Assembly (NCBI RefSeq): GCF_001039355.2
Contig: NW_019775468.1
Span: 159,620-223,619 of the forward strand
Source of the DNA: Lingula anatina
Lineage: Eukaryota; Brachiopoda; Lingulata; Lingulida; Lingulidae
Direction of reading: 5' to 3'
Length of the DNA stretch: 64,000 nucleotides
Shown: piece after piece, positions 13,095 to 27,500 of the stretch
Numbering within the stretch: position 1 is the first letter of the stretch
Layout of the letters: each line of letters begins with the position of its first letter
Made by a program: the position numbers and the translations under genes
Notes under the pieces: model-generated
What the model was told of the DNA's origin: nothing
Databases searched by the model: none
The model's input: the letters and a program-made list of their open reading frames with translations, nothing else

Positions 13095-16000
13095 CATGTA
13101 GAAAGCAGGGAAAGAAGTCTGCCCTGTAACAATGGCGATATTGTCCCGCCACAAGCTGCTGTAAGCATTCCATTTCCTTCAAACAACACCACTAAACTGT
13201 ACTTTTCAATTTGAAAGACAAATTGTGAGTTCAGCAAGTTCAGCTTCCCATATGTCTATATAGAGTTAGGAACAGTTTACCAAATGCTGACAGGATTTGT
13301 CAATATTTGTCTTAAATCTTGGCTGTAGTGTATGCATGATCTCAACACTGTTCTTAACAATGTAACCATTATAAATGTAAAAAAAAATCTGCTGTAGGCA
13401 TTTGACTTTTTCTAATGCCTGTCAATATAAAAGAACTCATTTATATGAACCATGATAAAGATCAGATTTAAGCCATCTACATTTTTTCAAATTCAAAATG
13501 GAGACACTGTATGTGTTCCTAAAAACATATTTCCATCCTATATAATCAATGAAGAGCTGATTCCTTGACCACATGCTGTCAACTGTCAATGACAGAATAC
13601 AATCATTATACCACATACTTTAAGACAGAACAAACTGGCCTAGAAATGGTTTATATCTTGGACCATATCAAAGGGTCCTGAAAAGGGCCATAGTTTCACA
13701 TTCCAGGAGTCAACTTCAAGTTTTAAGAAATAAATGCCTATAACCTTGGTAGGGCATGGCAATGCCTATTACACCCACACACAACTGAACATTACAAGTG
13801 AACCCTGCCAACCTTTGCACTACAGACGGCTGACATTAGGACTGTAGAGAAAATGTTTGGTATTTCAAGACTACGCAACAAACCAAATACCCTGTGAGTA
13901 TAGTTACTTATATATTGACTCTGTATACCCTCTTCTAAGTAGTACAGACACAATAGAGATGATAATATTATAAACTGACACAGAAAAGTCACAGAGGATT
14001 TCTGACACTAGAGGAGGGTAAAAAATGATGTTCAATACACTGATATCAACAGTGCTTAAAGACATTGATTGCTAACCAATACATATCAGTAAAAAGAGAG
14101 CCCAGACTCCCAGGGTGTCTTTCACGCCCCAAGTCCTGGTATTTCACACTGCCCTCTATACACTAGTGGTAATAATGAGGGTCACGTCACAAGGGCTGGG
14201 GTTACAGGGGTGGACCAGATTGGATTACTACCCCACCATTGTCCTACCTTGATCTTACAGTAATGTCATCTGTGGCTGAGGGTTGACTGGATACCTACTT
14301 ACCTAATACTCCACCACTTTAAGTCGGGCTGCAGGAATAATTTAAACTTGGGGCTCCATATTGTGAATGTACACTGAAAGAGGTTAACTCAAAATAGGCA
14401 TGTCTGCTGTATAGGCTAACTAGAGGGCAAGATGTCACTTTGCCTCCCTCAGTGTCACCATGAATAAGGTGACATAACACTTGGTTTTACTTGGTGACAT
14501 CAGATACAGAGACTGTCTGCCTCTTTCTAAAACCTTAAAGCCTTTTACGGAGACCTATCGGATGCCCATCTATCCCATATCTAAGATTAAAGGCAAAGCC
14601 AATCTAATGGACGGTTCTAAATTGCCACGGGATATTTAATTTTTGGAAAAATCCCTTTTACTCTACTTGGCTAGACAGATAGCAATCTGATATGACTCTT
14701 AATATCAAAATTCTCACATAACACAGGTTTCTTTTACTCAAAATGGCTCTATTTCAACTTTCAACTAATTCAATTTAAGTCCGGAAATTCTTTGCTGCTT
14801 TATCTATCTCACTGCAATTCAGGAAAGAGGAGCATTATACCCTGCAAAACTCTTGCAGAGGTCCTCCAGCAAGCCTGCCAGTAGTTAAGATTTTTATTTC
14901 GGTCTTTGGAGATACTTTTGTTTCTTTTATTTTCTTCAACAAATTTATCTGGAAATACTATTTTGTTTCATTTTCTGATATTTCAAGCATGAGTACAGTT
15001 ACTTTCTATATGAATTTACTATTGTAATTAACATCCTCAAAATCATCCAGGAACAATGCCTTCAGCAGTCAGGAACTAATCCAACTTTTTAACAGAATTA
15101 TCTGTCTTTACATATTGCAACGTACACACCAAAAATGACCGAATTCTCTTTCACCCGAATACCCCAGTACCAGCAGTCTCTGCTCACCTTGTAAAAAGGT
15201 ACCCAGTTAACCTGCCTAATCTACACAAACTTACATAATGTGTGGTTTATGTGGCCACAAAGATCAAGATTCCGCAGTCCATTGATGGCTTACTGTTTGT
15301 CCTCACCATAATACAAACCATAAATAAGCTTTCCCTGTACACAAACCCGTCCTATCACAACACCTGGGAGATAACACATACCTGGAGAGACCAACTCTGC
15401 GCCCCTACTGGCACCTTATACAACCCCCCAATGTCATAGACTTTAGCTGGGGACACCTAACTTTTCAACATTTTTCTTCAGGATTATTAAAATTGATGAA
15501 ATCATTACTTGGTTGGTTCGTTTATTCTCTGTAATTTGTATTTACAAAGAGTAAAATTATGCTTGAATGGCCCCAGCTGTGTTTGTGTATATATGTGTAC
15601 ACCTAGAGAAGAAACAACTTTTGGATACTGGTCACTGCACCATGGACAATACAGATGTACCTGGCTATGTTGTTGTCATATGAGAAAGGAATGTCCACAT
15701 GTTTGGGTGGCAGAGACAGTGTATACAAATTAATAGCAGGGATAGTAAAGGGAATACAGCTGACAAAATTGAGGCAGTGAATTTCCCCTGTTAAGATTTA
15801 ATCAGAAAATCAGATTGTCATAACATTAATGCTTGAAAAATGGCCTGCTAAATGTTTTCTTGCAACCCTGAATTGACCAGGAATTTTAACATGTTCTGGT
15901 TTCATCCATTTCTACTGCATGTATTAGAGAACTGATTTCCATCTATTTTTGTGGAGTATTCAAGCTTTTATGAGGTGATGCACTGCTGCCTTAAGGCTCA

Positions 16001-17354
16001 CAGATTATATATATGCTTTTTATTATCATCATCAAATTTTTCTCTCTGAAACCACTTCAGCATACATGACAAGCCACAATGATATAAATACACAATTTCA
16101 AACCAATCTGTGTCCCTAAACAACACTGCCTGCAACATGACCCGTGGGGTTTTACTATTGTTCCACACCTAACAGATCAACGAGATATTTTCTGCAATTT
16201 TCCCTCATTAAATTTAGGTTTTGTCACCACTCCTTTGATCTCCCCCTACAGGCCCTGTTAGGTTCTTTCTGTAGGCATATCACAATGTCATATTGTTATA
16301 TTTCTTCAGTACAAATCTACACAAGGACAGAATACCTATAATAGAAACTAAAATAAGGAAAATAGGCTCTTGTGTATGCTCCGTTTTGGTTACAGAGAAT
16401 GAGAAACACAAATCTGTGGCAAATCCAGAGCAGTTTTGGCAAATATGGATTTCAATAAAAATATAACTATTTCAGAAAAACAACAATTATGCATGATTGG
16501 TCCCAGCCCTGGTTCCAGATGCATGACTGGAAAGTATTGCTCACTTCACTTCAAAGTGAAGGCAAGCGGAATTAAATAGCCAGCGGTCAAAATTTTCAAC
16601 TACTGACCCTTGTAACAGGGTATCACACTACCAAGCCAACACAATGGACGACTAATTTTCTTGAACACATTGTGGTTTGAAAATGAGCTTTGTCAGAGGG
16701 CGAGGGTCCTAACCTGTGAATAAGATGGCTCAAATGGACAAGCAGTGTTTCTGCTGACATCTTGACTACCACTGATTATTCAAGTCATAGAGTTACATTT
16801 TAACTAATTTACTTTTCTTACATCACTGACAATATTACTTGTTTCACTTTTTTTGTTGAAACTTTCACTAATTGCAGGCGTGTTCACATTTGACAGAAAA
16901 AACGAGATATCACTGGATATCTGATGTGACCAGACAGTTACCAGTCAAGCAGAAGACCACCTGGGAAATAAAGATAAAAGGGAAGACAAGAACTAAGTCC
17001 AGTTTTGATGAATATCTGAACATCTTGGCATTAAATGCCACAAAGGATGTTTCAACCGAGTTCCAGATCCTCGGTTTGTTAACGAGGCCAGTGTGAACAC
17101 ACCCCAGACTGATCATATGCAGATCAAAGGCAATTTTGTGGAAACTTTACCACAGAGGTGTGGCGGGGTCAGGACATCTGGCTCACACCTAGCCTGCAAA
17201 TGAACTGATTGGTCTTTTCCCACCTTGTATTTCTTCTCCTGAACCAATCCATCTTCCTGAGTATGACACACACAGAATGTGAAGACTTCTCTCTACTACA
17301 CAGAAACTGTGCACTGATGTTCTCTTTGAACTTCTACTGGCTACATTACATCTT

Positions 17355-17494
17355 ACATTTTAAACCCAGTTTCCTCTCTCCATTGTGTTATGGTTTGTGT
17401 AGAAACATAAATTTTAGCAGTGAAGCCTCCTCTTTGAATTGAAGTTTATAACAAGGTATAAGCAAAAGCAGATCAATTATCTTTTAACTTTTTA
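17355..17494 (+). repeat. Dispersed ~140 bp repeat, copy 1
   Basis: It aligns closely with 27416-27570 (shared features: acattttaaaccca, tggtttgtgtagaa, agcaaaagcagatc). It is non-coding, and there are no clear terminal inverted repeats. Confidence 0.85.
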
Positions 17495-20400
17495 CTTACA
17501 AATATTTTACTTGATAATGTTTATGTAGGAAGACAAAGAAGAAAAGACAAGTGATAATGTTATGCACATTTGTGTTGTTTCTATATGTTGCTGGGGAAGG
17601 GAGGGGGGAGCAAGAGTTTTATAAACCTCATAACCCATCCAGCAAGCATGGTAGACTCTAGTTAGTACAGAGAGCCCCAACCAACACACTGTGGAGATAA
17701 AGTAGCCGACTTCCAAACCTTAATTTGTACAGGGACTCTCAAAGGGCTCTAGCTCATGATAATGAACAATGGTTCTGTTGAATAATGAGATGGATATGGT
17801 TTGAGGATTAAGATCTTATGCAAGAATGATTAGCTAAAGTCTACACTAAACTGCAATCAAACAAAACAGGGCCACTCAGGTGACTACTTGACTAGAAGTC
17901 AAATCAGTATTCAGTTCTTTCCTGCTAAAGTCACTGACTACTTATCATTTTAAAACCAACATTTTGTGGTTTTCTGCATCTTTTCAATTAAAAAATAATA
18001 ATAAATAAAAGAAAAAAATGTGCAAATTTTCTATATGGCTAACTTAATTTCTTTCTCATGCCCATATCAAAGTGTTTATTCTTTTAAATATTAAGATATT
18101 TTTCACCTCCAATACACCTGCCTTCAAGCCCAGTGACCAAGATTGCCAGATGCCCCCCCCCCTCCTTAATTATATCACAGGAGGTCAGGATAATAGGTCC
18201 TCAGGGGCAATGAATTCAGAAGCCAGTTAGCTACTTATTAATTACTTAACTTGATCCCCCTTATCACAGGAGGGACATTCTTGTCTAATCTGTGATTTCC
18301 ACCTGGTGATAGAGGTGGAGTGACCACTGGTCATCTACCTGGCCACATCTGCCTGTAATTAAGTACAGTGGTCACCTCACTGCCCATTGTTAACACAACA
18401 ATACACTTCCTGCTGGCTAGTTGGACATCAACTGGGAGATGTGTGTGGAAGGGACCCTGCCCCAACACTTATCTCGAGAGCACCCAGGAAATGGTGGCCG
18501 GGTGTTATACGTTTATTCTTTATACGAGTATTTACCCACCGCGTATTTATCAATTTGTCCGGTCTATTCCCCAGTGTTCAAACTACCAGGTTAAGTACCT
18601 CTATTTTCCACCAGATCAAGTTCAAGATGGTATTGTGGTATAGACGGAGACTGCTTGGTTAACACTACATGTTTGCTGAGCATACAATACCAAGTTTTCC
18701 TGTCCACAATACCAGTAGTGTACCAAATCACAATGTACCGACCACAAACACTGCAACATGAATGAGATATACATACACGCTTCATGGGAGAAAGGGTCGC
18801 TGCATAAAGTGTCTATGAGCCAGGAGGTTTTTAACACAAAAAATAGTGTGATTAAGGAAAAGGGTGGCAGCTTACACACTACAAGTGTCTGTCTGGGCAT
18901 GAAGTTCATACCTGAGAAGTTTTGAATTAAAACATAGCTCAGCCTTGTGCTCAGGCTGTTTATAAACATCCCTGCAGCAAAGCAATTCTGAATTTTCAGG
19001 TTAATTTCCATCTTTCTATAGATTCTGAGTTATCATCAACTCTAAACACTGAAAATTGATCCACGAGGGTGATTTATTTACTAACAGGCCTAAGGCAAGG
19101 AATTCCTTCTGAAGCTGTATGAATGAAATAAGTTCTGTACAGAAATAATATAGCCAGCTCCCAGCTCTATAATAATGCTCATTCTACTATGGCAATTACC
19201 ATTTATCATTTATTCCAGCATATTGCATGTACTTTCACATTATTCTGTGACCTTGATATCCATCTACAAGCATTTCCTCTCAATTAGCAATAACCAGATA
19301 GATCTTTGCCTGAAGAGAAGGAGGAAAATGTTGTCACTCCCACAGCAGAAAAAGTTTCAAGTGGAGTCTTTCAAATTTATTTCAAAATAGGACAGAATGC
19401 CACAGAAAATATGTGTCAATGTCAAGTTTTGATAGTGGAAGCAGCTGAGAGCTATGGAATATCAAGAAAGATATAATGTAACAAAAAGTTATGTAAATGT
19501 AGAACACAGCTACAATGTGAGATTTATTATTAACACAGACTTGGGTGCAAACCAGTACTGTGGCTTCCTTCAGCAATGACTTCTCTTGTTTGGGGACCAC
19601 AGCCATTTAAACTAGCCACACTGGAGAAGAACATAAAACTTAATCCAACAACATCACATCTTACAACAATACCATTGTCTGTTTGTATTTTAAGCCAAGA
19701 TGGATCTTTGTACATGAAATAATTTAAGCACAAGTCTGTGGTGTTATTAGAACCACATTGTTTTCTAACCCTCCCCACATATCAGAAGATTACCAGTAAT
19801 CACATTAACGTCTCAAATGCCATAAGACAGGCCACAATCTCCGACTGCACCGGACATGAAAAGCTGTCCACATGAGGCATCTTCAGTGGCCTCCATGGAG
19901 GAATAAAAGGAGCTGCTTATAACCCCATCCACATGGGGACCATTAGATCTGACTGAAATGTGCGTAAAATATGGGCTGCGGAAAAATGTACTGGATCTAA
20001 CAAGCTGTGAAAATATTTCTAGCCACTTGAAGCCAGGAACTTGTGGGAACCTCCCTCTCGGCCCCAGACAAAGAAACACAGAGAACAGCTGTGGGGGGAA
20101 GCCAGAGAGAACGGATTTTTAAATGGTATATTGTGCTAACTTTCACAGTTGAAGCTTTCTAACTCAGATCTAACATGTAAACAGAATGCAAACATGTGAC
20201 TGCACAACTCAAAGCTTATTATTACTGCTTGACATCTTGGCTGGAAATTTTGACTAAAAGTATTTCATGATTATTGAAAACATTTTTTTGAAAAAGTCTT
20301 ACACTTGAATCTCACTGTTCAATAGGGTTGAATTTCAGATGAATTTAAAAGCTAAAAACAAAAAATCTTGATGTCTATGCTAGTGTCATGCTGGTTGCAT

Positions 20401-20797
20401 TTCTCTTATTTATGCAAGCAATGTGATTTCCACTTTCGGTGTGATTTTCTGTGTAAAAACAATTTAGTGTCAACAAACCTCTCCAAGCAAGACATAGTCA
20501 ACACTGGGATACATTAGGTTGATCTCCTCCACTTTACTTCAGGGTGGGTATTGTTATATAAGAACACATGCAACAGAATTTAACCTCAGTGGACTCCTTC
20601 TTTTTCATTTTCATGAATGAATATACTAGTATGTATGTTTTAATTAAAGGTTCCCTGATATTCACTTATGTAATTTTTCTTTTGTTTTACTTTCTGTCTC
20701 AACTTTCTGGAATATATTTAACAATAAACAGAAGTACACCATGCATCAAAGCTATAGTAAAACACTGAGCTCAGTTTATAAAATATTACTGACTTAC

Positions 20798-21197
20798 CAA
20801 GATGAAGTGTAAGGTTGACGCTGTTAGGATACTGAATTCCTTCATTCATGGTTTCTGATTGCCACCAAGTCATGTTATCGTTGTTGTTAAAATCCGTCAA
20901 ATATTCAGGAGGGTGTCGCTTGCTGGTGTCTCTAGCGTCGCATACTTCGCAGTATCTTTTATTACCAGCGACCAGAGTCTGTACACAGAATTCCGTCGGA
21001 CCGGGGAGTCCGCAAGTGTTGGTGGCGACGACTTTCCGTCCGTAGGCAGCGTTCACGAACTCAGGAACACAGCGCTGAGGGCGACCGTCATCGGTGTAGC
21101 AGCTACTTCGCCGTGCCGGGTCCTGAGCTTCTGCTGAGTGTAGCCATAAAGCACATATAAGGGATATCACAAGAACAGGTTGCTTGTAAAGTTTCAT
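20798..21197 (-). CDS. LAMC1: Laminin gamma chain, exon 1 (signal peptide and start of LN domain)
   Basis: This is the first coding exon of a laminin gamma chain, a secreted basement-membrane subunit. The Met at 21197 starts a signal peptide of about 24 residues (MKLYK...HSAEA). The LN domain follows, with RPQRCVPEFVNAAYG, VVATNTCG, a CEVC pair, TWWQSETM and QYPNSVNLTLHLG, an order diagnostic of gamma chains. The exon ends in phase 1 at a GTAAGT donor, and exon 2 at 2376 continues it exactly. An in-frame upstream Met at 21266 would add 23 polar residues. I prefer 21197 because the signal peptide begins there and an A sits at position -3. Only the first 234 residues of a chain that is usually about 1600 residues are in the window. 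Assignment to the gamma group is firm, but the vertebrate-style number in the symbol is only a family label. Confidence 0.95.
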
Positions 21198-24100
21198 AGT
21201 TCTTACGATCGTAGAAGTCCTTGCACTTGGTTTCTCCTTCCGACACCTTCTACAATCTACCGCCATCCCCTCAACCCAAGGTGGACTTCTCGCAATGCCT
21301 CACGAGAATGTCGCTCTGGTGCCGAGAGAGGGCGCACAAGACGCACCTGGTCGGTCGTTTCTCCATCGAAGGAACATACAAAACGCATTGGGTAGTGCGG
21401 AAAGAATGATTCATCATCTAATTGAGAGAGTGCACCACAGGAATGTTGAGAAATAAAATATGTTTAAGTGAACGCACATCGTGTGCCCTTCAAACAATTG
21501 TTAACATTTATAGTATTTTTATAAATTGGTTTGAAATGAGCTGGATGTCCAATTAATTCTTTACAATTTAAAGAGACATTTGCCTTTAAAAATATAAATT
21601 CTGATTTGTGATTTAAATTCTTACAAATAAGAGTAATATTAACCAACATCATACCAGTGCCACAATGAAAAAAACCAGATTCAGAACAACAACAAAAATA
21701 CAATATGTACTTTAAATTATAGAGCTTATAGAGACATATCAGATCACAGAAAATACAGTACTGCAACAAAATGCAAGAAACCTTAGGAAGTTTTCAATCC
21801 AACTTTTCACATTAAAGCAGCTGCATAATACAAAGAAAAAATAACTGCACTACAATAAAAAAAGTGTTCCACTTCAGTGGCCATATTTTTATTTTATAGA
21901 ATTGTCGCAGAAATAAATGAAATAATTTGAATTCCTTTAATGCGCATGAATGCATGCCATCATTCTCACAGCCATATATGTAGTAATTTATCACGATTCC
22001 TTGAGGCATTGAAGCAAATGTGAAAATGACCATTGCATTTGTTGTGCTGCATGTTATTTAATAACATTCTCTCAACTAACGCATTCAATGCTTTTCCCTC
22101 CCCTCTAATGCAATTTAAAATTATTGTGTCCAGGACAAGATTACACTTTCACCTCTTACTGTGGGGATAGCTTTCCTCTTACAGTTACAGCATCTCTCAA
22201 AGACCCTAGAACCTCAAAGATATCACTGTTATCAAATTTTCATTAAAATACAGTATGAAAACAATCTATAGCATAAGTGTATGTTAATATACTTAAGCAA
22301 TAGGTCCCATTCAGAATAGGGGACTTACTAGTCCAAGGGTCATATTTGGTGACCCACCGCAAAGTTTGCCATCTAATCAGCTAATAGACACTGAATAGAT
22401 ATTCCGTGGTGAAGTATTCAAGTGGGTCAGTCATATTTGACCCTCAGACTATCAAGTCCCCTATTCTGAATGACACCTTAGATTGTTAAAAGCATGTAAA
22501 TAGCACATACAGGAAACCAAGGCCTGGTTCTCTATCAACTTCCAATGCACTTCCTAAAATGTGTCTAATGGACATTTGCTAACACAGGTTAAGCTGTGTT
22601 TACATGCTCACTTTTAGAACCTTGTTTCTACAACTCTGAGAACAAAGCATATAAGCAAGTTTATTTAGGAAGCTAAGTGAAATATCTGTGAATATAAGCA
22701 TATTTTAAGGGTGGACTTAGTAGTAATTCTAGTTACTCAAGAAAAAAGAACAACTTATATGTGAACAGTTTATTTTTCTTGAATTTAAGACAACATGACA
22801 TAATTTCAAATGTTATTAAATACATGCAATTTCTTTTAATACAGTCTTATATAATTTTTTATAAACATGAATCTGTGCTTAACAGCTAAATAAATAAAAC
22901 TGGCCAAAATAGCAACACTTACACAAATATGAGATTGACACAAGTGACACAAATAGAGACGGACACAACTGACACAAATATGATGCACCAAATGGCCATG
23001 TGTGAACAACAAAATACATGGGAAAAAAACTTATTTGTCAATTGCATATACCCAAGCAGAACATTAATAACCCAATATCACTTATACATTACCTGCGCTC
23101 ACAACAAAATTCACATTCAAACATGTAACACAATCTTATATTTGACAGTAGTGGATACACATTAAAAAAACACATGCTTTGTCATACCCGAGATCAGGCT
23201 CCCCACCCCCCCCCCCCCCAATACTTTTATGATATATAAAGGTGTGCTGATGCAACATAACGTATATATTTTTATTTTATTTGTTTTTAAACCCAAATAT
23301 TTTTATATCAGCTAGGCTTCCTAAGCCAGCTTAAGCTTGATATGTTTACCAGATATTCCATCTAAGATGTCGATATGTTTATTTGCTAATTTTCTATAGA
23401 AAAAGGTTCCAGTTATTTTTCTCTGGATTGCTGTCTTAATGAATAAATGTAATATTGCAACAAAATTTCACATATTGCTTTAACTACCTGATACAACAAT
23501 GAAACACTAACATACTCTGTTACCAACAAATGCCAAATATCACCGTGTTTTGCAATTGCACCAATTCAAAATGTTGTTATGTTTTAATTTAACACAAAAA
23601 AGCAAAAAGAAAAATCATATTGCATTATCAATAATATCTCCAATATTTACACCTGCTTTATATCCTTATTCTTATAGAACTGCAGCTATAATTTCATGTA
23701 ATTTGTGTATAATTCCAGAGACTAATATACTTGGCAATCTGAGTACAAGGACAAGGCGGTATACATTATAACATTTGTACATCTCAAAGTGCTCCTCAAC
23801 ATACTGTTCATATTAAAGTGAGGATCATGTACCAATATGAGAGGAAATTTTGCACATTGTTCCTTCTTGTTATTTCCACAATGGGTTTACAACTGACTAA
23901 AATTTTATTTAAATGCCTTTTAACGTTTATTTTTATTACCAACCAACAAGGTCTACTTAAACAGTCAACATTTACTGACAGGAATTCATATACTAAATAT
24001 TTCCTCATTTCTAATAATGCATTCTGTCAACAAGAGCTAATCAAAGTCATATATTAAGCAAATTATTGGAATGATATATATCAAAATCCTAAATTTGATT

Positions 24101-24290
24101 CCATTAATAATATTACTCTCTAAACACAAAATGCTGAATTTCCTATTCATATAAAAAACCTAAGGTGCATTGTACTTCGGCTCAGTAAATAAATATTTTT
24201 GGATTTAACCCCCCCCCCCCCCATAAAGAAAAAAAACTTACAGGAACCTAGCTCTTACAAAATCTTTTGCCAATTTCCTAAAAAATATAT
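21198..24290. other. Intergenic region between laminin 5' end and TNF-receptor 3' end
   Basis: Both neighbours are on the minus strand, so this holds the laminin promoter and 5' UTR (near 21200-21450, relatively CpG-rich) and the 3' UTR of the TNF-receptor gene. There is no TATA box at a convincing position. The remainder is AT-rich DNA with one short inverted-repeat element (22303-22477), short GACACAA repeats near 22935-22980, and C runs. No other gene is visible. Confidence 0.6.
22303..22477. mobile_element. 175 bp inverted-repeat element, family C copy 1
   Basis: The ends GGTCCCATTCAGAATAGGGG and the complement of CCCCTATTCTGAATGACACC form terminal inverted repeats of about 20 bp. TA lies just outside the left end and TTA outside the right. 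The same element occurs twice at 35774-36100. It has no coding capacity. Confidence 0.85.
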
Positions 24291-24550
24291 TTAAGAAAAT
24301 GGCTGTGGCTGACAAACTGGGAGAGCATCAGCCTCTATGGACAAGAAGCCAGATGTCCTGTACTTGTCCCTGATATAGTCTGCCAGGTCTTTCTTGCCGA
24401 CCACTGGGTCTTCCAGAGCAGTCACCAGGGTGGACAAATCCTCAAACGGGTTACGGTGGAACCACTTCCACATCGCCTGGTATGCTCTCTCCACCATGTC
24501 ATTAGGGAAGTCTGCCTCTAACACTTCCAGATCTGCATCACTCAAACCAT
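24291..24550 (-). CDS. TNF receptor exon 8: death domain, remaining helices, and C-terminus
   Basis: It continues the death domain with LSDADLEVLEADFP, a Trp-containing helix (YQAMWKWFHRNP), LVTALEDP and KKDLADYI. It ends after about 20 more residues at TAA. Confidence 0.93.
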
Positions 24551-27500
24551 CTGCCAGCAGACAATATATATACAGTCATTACATTTATCTCTCAAAACAA
24601 AGTTATTTTCAAAATTTAATTTGCATATTAAAGGCATAACACTTGTCTGTTTTGGCCAAAACATATTTTCCAGGGGCAAACAACGATTTTCCCATACTTA
24701 TCAAATATCAATGAATCCATTTCAAAACTCAAAGTTAGTTCATGTTTTTTCTAATTTTTTTTCTGTCATAATCACTTGAGAGATTACTTCAGAGGTATTG
24801 GTATCTATGAAGGTCTACATGGTCTGATGGCAAGCACAGATTCCACAAAAATTTGGGATGACTACTGCTTTGATGGTAAAATGGAATTTATCATATTTCT
24901 ATGAGTTATTATCCCTTTGAATTTTTTAGCAGTCAGTTGGTTTCAAGATGTAAATGTTTTATAACCAAAATATTCATAATAAAAAAATTAATATCTAGAA
25001 CAAGTGAGTTGCTTGATACTTGAGTAATTACTTTTTATAAGCCTGACACTCGTGCACAATAACAATGTGCGAGATGAAAAATAACAGTAAAAGCATGGGC
25101 CCAAAACCTGAAAATCCATGAAAGGACAAATTTTGAACATGGTAAAATCAATGAATTACTTTTAGTTTTGATACTTTGTTTGGAATTCATGTAAAATTTT
25201 TCTACAGAATTTTAGCTGTAATGTGAAGGAATCACTTACTCTTCAGCATTCTCATGAACATCTTCCACTTGCGTCCAAGATTGCACGAAAGATGTGCAAA
25301 TACATCTTTTATTACACTGTCTGGAACTAAACAAAATCACAAATAAACATTCATTCAACTTATTATAGAGTCTGAGAACATTCTTTTATTGTTTTACTGT
25401 AAAACATTTTGAGTAACCTAAACCAATTCACCACAAGACATCAAAAAGAATTTTAAATTTGCACACATTTTTACAGATCTTTTCAAATCACAAGCTCCAA
25501 CAAAAATGTGAAAAAGACATACTTCAACTTTCAACAAACTTTTAAGTTATTAAAATACTTCATCAGTTGTTGTTTAACCTTTTATTTCCTCCAAGCTTGC
25601 GCTAGATGATCTTTTGCGCAAGGTGCCCCTCTCCTGTCCCAGAAGTACCTCACTCTTGGGTGTAGGGGGAGGGGTGGGAGGTATAGGGATAGCCACTTCA
25701 CCATTGTTGTTATTATTCAACACTGGGACCATCTCATCTTCCAATTGAAATCGCAATTTGGGCTTTTCTTTCTTTTTGTCACCATTTGACCGTTTTCTAT
25801 GGTGAACTCCAGCTCGTTCATGATCTCCAGAATCTTCCCTGCAGGGAGGCTGTTTCTCCTGGCTGCTCTGTGGACACCTGCAATATATGGTGTCATAACA
25901 TGAGATGAAGCAAATTATACAAAGTGAAGTGTCGTACGCACGATTAAAAGAAGCACATTAAATTGCTGCAGATTTGCATTAAAATGTGCAGTATTTCCAC
26001 AGTCAAATAAAAAGTTACTAAACAATGCAAATTTCAACCATAACTACACATCACAATCATGCTACAGAAAAAAATAGGTACTTTTTCTAGACAACGCTGT
26101 GGGAAAATTTGGTACTTTCTCTACAAGTTACAGAAGCTCTTACTAGTAATTTTGGGAGCAGCATGGAAATTATAAAGTTTCAATAACAGTGATTCTTCTG
26201 GCACTGAAATACAATTATTCATCTTTTTTTTTTTTTGCCTAATAAGTTATCAAATTACTTCAGAAAATTAAAGAACTTAAGTAAATGATTTATACAAGTT
26301 GAATAACTTGTCAATGATTTGATAAAGAGGGTTAATCCAGTGGGCAATGAACACAGCAATCTTTTGTGAACCCAAACATAAAAACCACTACCTTTCTTTG
26401 CCATCAGTTTTATTCTTTCTACACCAACAGTAGGCGGCAAAAAGAAGACCTATGATAACTAAACCAGCACCAACACCACCCATTGCACCATGCAGGGATT
26501 CTACAGAAATAAACAACAAACATAGCACATCAAGACAAAAATAAACATCCAATACATCACATAAATGCGTACTAGTTAAGACCAGGTCTATGTTAGATCC
26601 CTGAGCGACAATTCCCAGACCCTATTGTACTAACTGTGGATCGATCTATCTCCAAGAAAATTCTTGCTAAATTGCTATCAACTTATTAGGGTCAAATGTC
26701 TGTCACGCCTACTGACTCTGCTTGAGGGTAATTAACTATCATATTGCAGATTCATTAGGCTTGCCAGACATCTAAGTCACATAAGCTGAAAGCAATTAAA
26801 TGAGAAACCCCTTGGAAATGGATCGATCATGTTAGATCGATCTAGGCATGGGAACCCAGTCCTAGTGTGCCACCTGACATAGTAATTACACCATCCAAAC
26901 ATTGAGGGGTAATTTAAATATTTTTATTAACTCAAAAGTTATTTGGTGATGCATTTTAGGACATTCTCGGGTCAAAATAGACCTAGTCTGAATGCGGTTA
27001 TACATGAAACCTTCCATCTTTTCATGCACCTACCATAACAACTGATTTGTGCAGCTAAATTATGACCAAAGGAAAACATTCAATACATTAAAATATATAA
27101 CTGTGATAAAAGCATATAATATCCATGCAATTAAAAGACAACAATGACAATGTTTCCCAAAATTTCCAACAACATTACTGACAATGAAGTCATATCTTAG
27201 GCCGCATTCCCATAGATTTTGGATCAATCTATCCCTGTGGGTAGTCTCACTAGATTACTGTCAGATAATCTGGCTTAAATGTCCATCCCGCCTACTACAA
27301 GCTGTAAGGGGGTAATTAACTTTCGTGCCGGGCGGCTGACAGCTATTTAGCGTGAACCCCCAGGGAGTTAGGTCGATCTAAAGTAGATCGATCTAATCTC
27401 TGGAAATGGGGTCTAACATTTTAAACCCAATTTCCTCTCTCAATTGTGTTAAGGTTTGTGTAGAAACATAAATTTTAGCAATGAATTAAGCCTCCTCTTT

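Larger units (their letters stand above)
2377..20797 (-). other. Laminin gamma intron 1 (18.4 kb)
   Basis: This is a large first intron between the two laminin exons. I see no exon of another gene: open frames are short, carry no domain signature and are not bordered by matching splice sites. It contains the second copy of the 1.8 kb direct repeat, a 202 bp inverted-repeat element, minisatellites, a TG repeat, and a gap with duplicated flanks. A long first intron is common in laminin genes and could hold enhancers, but no specific site can be supported. Confidence 0.8.

Noticed and set aside
16876-17101. Possible foldback element with GTGTTCACA-type ends
   Set aside because: Only about 9-11 bases match at the two ends, with no target duplication and no second copy in the window.
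19813-20079. 88-codon minus-strand frame in laminin intron 1
   Set aside because: No recognisable domain, no matching splice signals in phase with the laminin exons, and composition typical of intron sequence.
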